Shown here one piece after another: positions 57,683 to 64,000 of a stretch of DNA of 64,000 nucleotides. Made by a program: the position numbers and the translations under genes. Each line of letters opens with the position of its first letter. Within the stretch, counting starts at the first letter, position 1. Origin of the DNA: Podocnemis expansa (lineage: Eukaryota; Chordata; Testudines; Podocnemididae); the NCBI GenBank assembly GCA_007922195.1, contig ML682067.1:7902914-7966913 (forward strand), given 5' to 3'. The notes under the pieces were generated by a model. The model made no database searches. It saw only the letters and a list, made by a program, of their open reading frames with translations, and was not told where the DNA came from.

Positions 57683-57872
57683 TACCAAAGGGGCAGCCAT
57701 GTTAGTCTAGTTCAGTAAAACAAGCAAACGAGTCCTGTGGCACTTAAAGACTAACAAATTTATTTATTGCATGAGCTGTCATGGGAGAAAAATCCCACTT
57801 TGTAAGATTTTCTCCCATGACAGCTCATGCAATAAATAAATGTTAGTCTTTAAGTGCCACAGGACTTCTTGT
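57683..57872 (+). repeat. Penelope-type foldback, complete
   Basis: Starts with the PLE terminus (ACCAAAGGGGCAGCCATGTT) and then forms a near-perfect hairpin. The arm from GTCCTGTGGCACTTAAAGAC to CTGTCATGGGAGAAAA (about 58 bp) pairs with TTTTCTCCCATGACAG to GTCTTTAAGTGCCACAGGAC, with a loop of about 20 bp. High arm identity indicates it is young or maintained by gene conversion. Confidence 0.9.
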
Positions 57873-60800
57873 TTGAGACAGAAGTAGAGTCTGAGTACTA
57901 TCATGTCTGCCTCATGCCTAAGGTAGCAGTTCTAATGAAGTGATAAAATATCTTTGCCTTTTTTCCCATGAATGGGAACAATTGGATTACAGGAATCTTA
58001 TAATAGAAAGAAACATCCTTTATGTTCTTTTATTAATGATTAATTAAAAGTAATAGACATGTTACTTACAGTATGACCATGGGTAAATATACCTAAATCA
58101 AGAGTAAAATATAGTTCAGTTTATAATTATCAACATATTCTGCCTAAATTATTTTTACAACTTGTGTCAGAGAAACAACTTGAATTCTAAAAAAGTCAGA
58201 TATATTTAATAGTATAATAAATATAATTATCTTTTTAATTATTAGTCTTTTAAAATTCAGGGTACATGCAAATTTTGGGTAGAGATGGACCTGAAGTAAA
58301 AATCTGGATTTTAAGGGATCTTGAGCTTTTGAGGAAGCTTGGATGTGGAGGCCAGCTATGAGAGTCACGATTTTGGTTTGACACATATGAAATACCAGGT
58401 AACTACATCACTGGATAATGTCAAATGTAGAATTTGAAAGGGTCTAATTTTGTCAGATATTAACTTTGTACCTCATTAGTTACTCTGTTCCTGTCTGCAC
58501 TCAAACTCACTATATATCTGAATTCATTTTTATACATTTTGAACATATGCACATTAGATTTTATGATACATACAATAGGACATGTACACAGAAATATATT
58601 ATTTTCCAAATGAAAGTAGATATTTGTGTTGTAAAGAAACCCATTTCACTTACATTATTCTTCCATTAGACCAGCTGTGAAGCTTACAAAGGTAATAAGC
58701 AGAGCTGGTAAAACTCTGGGAAACCTGCTTCAGGAGCAAGCTAAATTTAAAAATCAAACAAAAGACTGCCAGGCTCAAAAGTATAAGTAAAGTCAAACAG
58801 AGTAAAAGCTATGAGAAGTGGAGCTTCTTGAATGGCAAATAAAAGATTGTGATGTGAGTTATATAAAGGGACGAGATTTACAGAATGTCAACCCTATGCA
58901 CAAAAGTGTGTGCAGTTACACCAAGTGTGTATTAACTTGGGTATTGGCAAAAGCAACATTTCTAATTGGATGTCTAACAGCATATTTATGCATGCAAAGA
59001 CTGTATCTGAATGCGATAAGAATGAGGCCCAGAAAAAAAGCCATACTGATGAAAGAAATAATGGATTGGTGTTTTGTCTGTAGAACCTCTACAAATAAAT
59101 AACATTGATCCACTTTCAAAGATTAGGAAACAAATCTAAGGGGAAATGTAATTACTGAATGTTTGTAATCAGAGAAGGCAGACACACAAGTATTGTAGAA
59201 GAACTTATTTTCTTTTTTTAAAAGTGTGTGCATGTATTTACCCCTTGGATTGAGTAGCTTTCTTTTAAAAAGAGAAGCAAAACAAGATGGGGAGGATTTT
59301 TTTTGTCTATCCCTATGAAATCCACTCTGACTTGTCTCATCCTAGTGAGTTTTGGATCAGCATATTTAATATTTTGAATTATTCCATTGTATATGCATAG
59401 TGTATATTTAACCTGATTGTAGACTAAATACAATTCTTAATTTGCTTGCAAGAAATATGTTCCATGGGTGCCTCAAGAGCTTTTCACAGAGAGCACTGTA
59501 ATCATTAGTGACATTTGTCTTCAAGGTCAGATATGACCTTTATGATCCAATGTGGTACTCATAAATATTGCAGCTAACAGAACTCATTTCATTAGGCTTA
59601 AATCTGTTATAGAATGTGAAGTACTGATTTTAAATTGCAGCATGAAATAAGCTTTTCCCCCTACTGATTTGGAAATTTAATTTAAAAGGTAAACATGATG
59701 CTAAGCCCCAAATCACCACCATTCTCTGATACATCTGCTAAAATATTGTTCAGATAAGATTCAGCAATCTTATTTTTCCTTCCAAATGAAATTATCAAGC
59801 TTTAATTTGAGAGTCAAGAAAATATATTCATGCCCAAGAGAGAGTTTTGCCTTGTAAAGCCACCTGTCATAGAATGTATAGAATCTGGACTTATGATTAT
59901 TTGACTTCCTCAGATGTATCCTTCAATGGTTAAACATTCTCTGTCAGAGCATAGCACTTAAACAAATAATTGGAAAAAATAACAAATTTCTCAGTTATGA
60001 TGAGACATCACTCTGTCAACACATTTCTTGTGATGAGCATAATGCCACTGTCTGGTTGTTTTTAGTAACAAGAATGTGACTTATAGAGAGCCTATATTCT
60101 GTTTCCTAGCCCCACTCACCTGACATGATTCAAGGTTTCAGAAGGTTAATATCCCTATCACATCACAGGGATCATTGCCCACTGCAGGTAAAATATTCAA
60201 GAGTGTAGAAAAGTTTTCAGCACACTGTTTTCCCATCAAAGAATGTTGATTTGTCAAACCAAAACTATACATAAAAACGGGTTGGTTTTGATTAATTGCC
60301 TGACTATGATGTTGGAAAATTTCCAAATTCTGAGCATACCATTTTGACATTTTCTAAATGAAAAATTCCCTTTTCCCTGTTCACATATATTTTGTTTTGA
60401 AATATGAGTTATTTATGGTTTTTTTAATAGTCAAAATTGAAGTTAAATGTTTCAATTGACTTGAATCAGAAATCATTTAATTTTGTTGGTTCATGGAAAT
60501 ATTTGAGATTAACTTTTGGCCCTGATTTGGGATGGATAATTTTTTTTTAAAATCTTTTCAGTTTTCCTAGGATGGGAAAAGTGTTTCCTACCCAGCTCTA
60601 TTAAAATATACCAACTGCAAATAAATACCACAATCTGATACAATCAGTTAGTAAAACACAAATGAAGATGCTGAAATTAGAAGTCAGGATAGTTATGTCA
60701 CAACTGAGATGCGGGAGGTCATACCTAATGATCAGAACAGGAGCTGGAAGTCAGGTTGAGTGAAATACAGGATGTCAGTGTCCACTACAGGTCAGAAGGA

Positions 60801-61135
60801 GAACCAAGAGTCAGGTGCTGGGGAGACTGGGGTAAGGTGCCAGGTTACAGACAGCAATTTGTAGCTGAGGGCAAACCAGAGTCTGAAGCTGGAATCTAGG
60901 ATCTGTCACAAGCAGATTCAGAAGCAGTAGTAGTCATGTCATCTGTGTTATTGCTCAGACAGTTCCTCTTCATGATTTTCTGGTTGAAGTACTAGTATTG
61001 GCCAATCAGTGGACTGTGAGGTACTGCCACTCAGGTCTTGCTGGGCAGTACTACTTGTTGAGCCCAGCCTCACAGAGTCCACCAGTGGCAGCCTAGCCTA
61101 AACCTCCCATGGTGATATGGAGACATCAGAAAAAA
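57873..61135. other. no recognised feature
   Basis: AT-rich; frames up to 94 codons without motif. No element recognised. Confidence 0.5.
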
Positions 61136-61306
61136 ACAACAAAAGTCCTGTGGCACCTTAAAGACTAACACGTTTCTTCAGACATCTGATGAAGTAGGTT
61201 GCAGCCCACAAAAGCATATGCCCAAAGAAATGTGTTAATCTTTAAGGTGCCACAGGTCTCTCATTTTTTGCTGTATACAGACTAACATGGCTACACCTCA
61301 GAGACA
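61136..61306 (-). repeat. Penelope-type foldback, second family
   Basis: The arms 'AAGTCCTGTGGCACCTTAAA' and 'TTAAGGTGCCACAGGTCTCT' pair around a loop containing 'GTTGCAGCCCACAAAAGC'. It ends with the complement of the PLE terminus (CTAACATGGCTACACCTCAG). It is the same family as 45128-45330, in opposite orientation. Confidence 0.85.
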
Positions 61307-62992
61307 TCAGAGGCTCACAGTCACCCTGGTTCCACCCCTTCAGGTTTGAAGATGACCAAAATCAATGACAGAAGAAATCAGTCTTACTGGACAATAAAAG
61401 TGGACAATAAAAGTAACTGTCTCTGAGACTCATCACTTTCCTGACAATAGGACTGTCACATGTTCTCAAAACATTATTTTCTTCAGTCACAATAGTGAAT
61501 CTGCTACCTTGAGCCTCTGCAGCTTCTGCATCTTTTTCATTCTGTGACTGGTGTTTTACTTATGTCAGCACAGAAGCACTGCTGGAAGCATTCTGGATGT
61601 CCTCAGAGAGAGTCTGTGTCCTCTTTAGTCAAGTTTGAATGTTCTTCTGTCTCTCTTCTAAGAGTCAGAATCTCAGGAATGGTTATTATATCTGTCCTCA
61701 TTGAGGTTGGTACAGTTGTGCTATCCGTACAGGTTTACAGAAAATTTATCTTTTGAAATCTAACATTCTCATCCATTCACAATAAGGCTAACTGGCATTC
61801 TTGTCATAGGCTTCATTCTGTTCTAACTTCCTGCCAAATAGTTCATTTATAGCTATTTCAAGGTTGATTGTCTTTTGTATCAGAAGCTTGTTAAATGTTC
61901 ACACTTAGGTTTTCATCCCTACGTCTGGGAACTGCTGAGCATAATAAAGCAATATGAGACGTAATGTGGTATTTTAGCAATGAAAATTATGAGTCCCTTG
62001 ACCCTGCTTAGGGGATCTATAATCAAATACTTTGCCATTTGTAACTCTGCTAACTCACTTAACTATGCATAATAAAGGCTTGATGTGGTGTACTTGCATT
62101 GATGTAAAGAAAGAGTCACTTGTGAATTGTCAGCCATTATCTCTTAATAACATCTCTTTAATATAGAAATACTGAACCTGCAGGTGAAACTATAAGAAAT
62201 CCTGTTCCTACTAACTTATGGAGTATGTTTGCAGCATGTGATTCCTTTTGGCTACTGTCCAAGATTTGTACAAAGCGAATTGGAAGGAAAGAGAATGTAG
62301 GAGACTAAAAGATTGTGAATGTACATGTGAAAGCAGAGAAAGAACCTGCAGAAACTAGAAAGTATGGCAAGAGAAGAAAAAGGAGAAATGGCAAAGTAGC
62401 TAGCAGGACTGAAAAAAAAAGGGGATATTTGAATGAAAATTTGTTGGAAACAAAAGGGAGCAAGAAAGGGTACCTGAAAGGTGCTTCATTTGAACGAAGT
62501 GCTACATAATACATTAGATGGAAGACAATATCCAGGGTTTGAAGATGCACGTAGAAACCATGCTAGTGTTTGAAGGGGAAATAAGCAGATGATTGAAGGA
62601 ATGAGAGAGGAGGTTGAAGGGAAACCTCATGACTTGAAGATGCTTGCTGGTCCAGAGAACTCTGAAGATAGACTCCTGGATGGAGAAAGTGAACAATAAA
62701 AGCATGACTACAAGAACAAGGTAGAGGAGAAGACCAGCTAGTAAAGAAGAAATAGAGTTGGAGAGCAAGATCTCTGGGTTGGAATATAAAGGGGCACAGC
62801 AGGCAATAGCAAAAGATGTGAGAGCCAGGAAGAGGAAAGGAGTGGCCAGTCCTACAAAAAGCCAGAGTTGGAGCCCCATGAAGATAAGACAATGACTTGC
62901 AGAAGATTGTAAGTGAGAACAAAAGAAAAGACTTGCCACTAGAAAGAACAAAAGGGAGAAGGCCGAAGAATCTCACCAACACCAAGAAGAGG
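61307..62992. other. no recognised gene; purine-rich tract
   Basis: From about 62280 to 62990 the plus strand is strongly A/G-rich, which creates long minus-strand frames (145 and 187 codons). Their Leu/Ser/Phe-rich products reflect the composition and I do not call them genes. The tract may be the decayed 5' part of the CR1 that follows. Confidence 0.45.
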
Positions 62993-63431
62993 TAGGATTT
63001 CGTTTCTGGGGACTCCCTACTAAGATTAATGGACAGGTCTATTACTAGAGCTGATCCCAAGAACAGAAAGGTCTGCTGTCTGTCGGGAAGTAAGATATGG
63101 GATGTGGACCTGAGGCTAAAGGGCATCCTAACTGAACCAGGAAAGAATCCACTGATTGTCTTTCATATGGGAACAAATGAAAAACTATGGCAGGCTGAAG
63201 AAGAGCTTAAACAAATGGAGGCTAAGGTGATCCTCAGTGGGATTCAACCTGTCCCTGGAGTATGAATGAGAAGGTGAGACAAAAATATGATTAGGAATTG
63301 CCTTTCCCTGCAGTATGGGTCATTTGTTGATTTGAACTAGAATAAATGGTGAAGTCTTTAAATCATGATTTGAGGACTTCAGCAACTCAGGGAGAGATAA
63401 TGGGTTTACCACAAGAGTAGCTGAATGAGAA
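62993..63431 (+). mobile_element. CR1 LINE remnant: ORF1 piece joined to 3' UTR
   Basis: The left part encodes a CR1 ORF1 esterase fragment. From about 63296 the sequence becomes CR1 3' UTR (GCCTTTCCCTGCAGTATGGG, then GTCTTTAAATCATGATTTGA and AGGACTTCAGCAACTCAGG), like the UTR at 20990-21060. ORF2 is entirely missing, so there is a large internal deletion or a template switch. It is cut on the right by the next insertion at about 63432. Confidence 0.75.
63002..63265 (+). pseudogene. CR1 ORF1 GDSL/SGNH esterase-like fragment
   Basis: The frame reads 'VSGDSLLRLMDRSITRADP', with the GDSL block holding the nucleophile Ser. It continues with 'VCCLSGSKIWDVDLRLKGIL' and 'PLIVFHMGTNEK', the block usually written GTND, here Glu in place of Asp. 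It then reads 'EAKVILSGIQPVPGV' and stops at 63263-63265. The ATG at 63029 lies after the catalytic Ser. The downstream block with the catalytic Asp/His is missing. CR1-family ORF1 proteins often carry such an esterase domain; this is a non-functional remnant. Confidence 0.75.
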
Positions 63432-64000
63432 ATGACACTGTCTGGGTTTAGGGGATTGTTTATGATTATCTTTTGTATTAATATTTCATATTTGCAATAA
63501 TCTATCTGTGATATGTCATGTTTGATACCAATATAAAGTGTAATCTGCTAGAAATGTTCTTTGGTTATGTGTAGGTGTCATCTCTGTATTAAACGTTAGG
63601 AATGTGTTTGTTCTATTTATGTTCCAGGTTATTTGATTCTGGGACACTCCATAATGGATGCCTGCAACCATTCCATTATCCCCTTAATGGTCCATTAAGG
63701 AAGCTCCCAGGTATTGCAGGCCCAGGAAGAAACCTGTTGAGTCACTAGGACTTGCCCATGTGACTCAAACCCATTTGAACTGCAGAAAAATCCACACAGT
63801 ATGGGGAAGGCCAGAGGTGATAAAAGACAGTGGCCCCATCTCCATTTTGTCTTCAGTCTTCAGTATGCAACCTATATCCACCTCTGGAACCATTCTTCTT
63901 TAACTGAATGAAGAACGGAGACCCACACAGGTGCTGAGTATATACCAGAGGAATTAGACTAACCTGCCAGCTTCAGATTCTTCAAAGACTTACTTTCTAT
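63432..64000 (+). mobile_element. unclassified insertion family, second copy, runs off window
   Basis: A diverged, opposite-strand relative of 26388-27389. Shared landmarks in order are a GACACTGTCTGG start, 'TTAATATTTCATATTTGCAA', a GTGATA...CATGTTTG zone, 'TCTCCATTTTGTCTT', 'CCTCTGGAAC' and 'AGACCCAC', 'ACCAGAGGAAT' and 'CTTTCTAT'. About 570 bp is present and the remainder lies beyond the right edge. No coding motif is seen. Confidence 0.75.

Noticed and set aside
62514..63126. Minus-strand frames of 145 and 187 codons with hydrophobic, membrane-like composition
   Set aside because: The plus strand is purine-rich here, so the minus strand reads as Leu/Phe/Ser codons. The second frame is antisense to the CR1 ORF1 esterase fragment.

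Overview
The window looks like intergenic or intronic DNA from a sauropsid genome, most likely a turtle. The inference rests on the mix of interspersed elements: CR1 LINEs in both orientations, a DIRS-type tyrosine-recombinase retrotransposon, a Penelope-like element (PLE) with a GIY-YIG domain plus many short PLE foldbacks, hAT-type miniature elements with 8-bp target duplications, and many foldback miniature elements (MITEs) ending in GGCTATGTCTACACT. There is no bacterial-style gene organisation, and no host gene can be called with confidence. The one host-exon candidate (38248-38376) is weak.

Layout. 0.4-12 kb: old CR1 fragments, PLE foldbacks, foldback MITEs, and a solo LTR inserted in one MITE. 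12.5-20 kb: two opposite-strand copies of an unclassified LTR-like repeat, one carrying a 160-bp tandem duplication and an hAT insertion. 20.5-29.4 kb: a nested stack. A CR1 3' end is interrupted by a foldback MITE. That MITE is split by a DIRS element, which is itself split by a GC-rich 1.4-kb foldback element and a 1.0-kb unclassified insertion. 29.5-42 kb: mostly old unique-looking sequence with scattered MITEs, PLE foldbacks and an hAT, plus a GC-rich island near 39 kb. 43-44.7 kb: a 5'-truncated PLE with recognisable reverse transcriptase and GIY-YIG endonuclease. 46.8-54.4 kb: more foldback MITEs, including a MITE split by an hAT that is split by a CR1. 57-64 kb: PLE foldbacks, a CR1 ORF1 remnant with a GDSL esterase motif, and a second copy of the 1.0-kb insertion family running off the right edge.

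The coding regions are transposon-derived. The only long one that is undamaged internally is the DIRS tyrosine recombinase (27721-28755). The DIRS gag and RT/RNase H, the PLE RT/endonuclease and the CR1 ORFs are truncated, frameshifted or interrupted.

The most unusual pattern is the foldback MITE group. About a dozen copies share one terminal inverted repeat. Each subfamily fills its interior with copies of its own 14-bp self-complementary word, of the form TTA-NN-TCGA-NN-TAA: TTATTTCGAAATAA, TTAGTTCGAACTAA, TTAAGTCGACTTAA, TTAATTCGAATTAA and TTAAATCGATTTAA.
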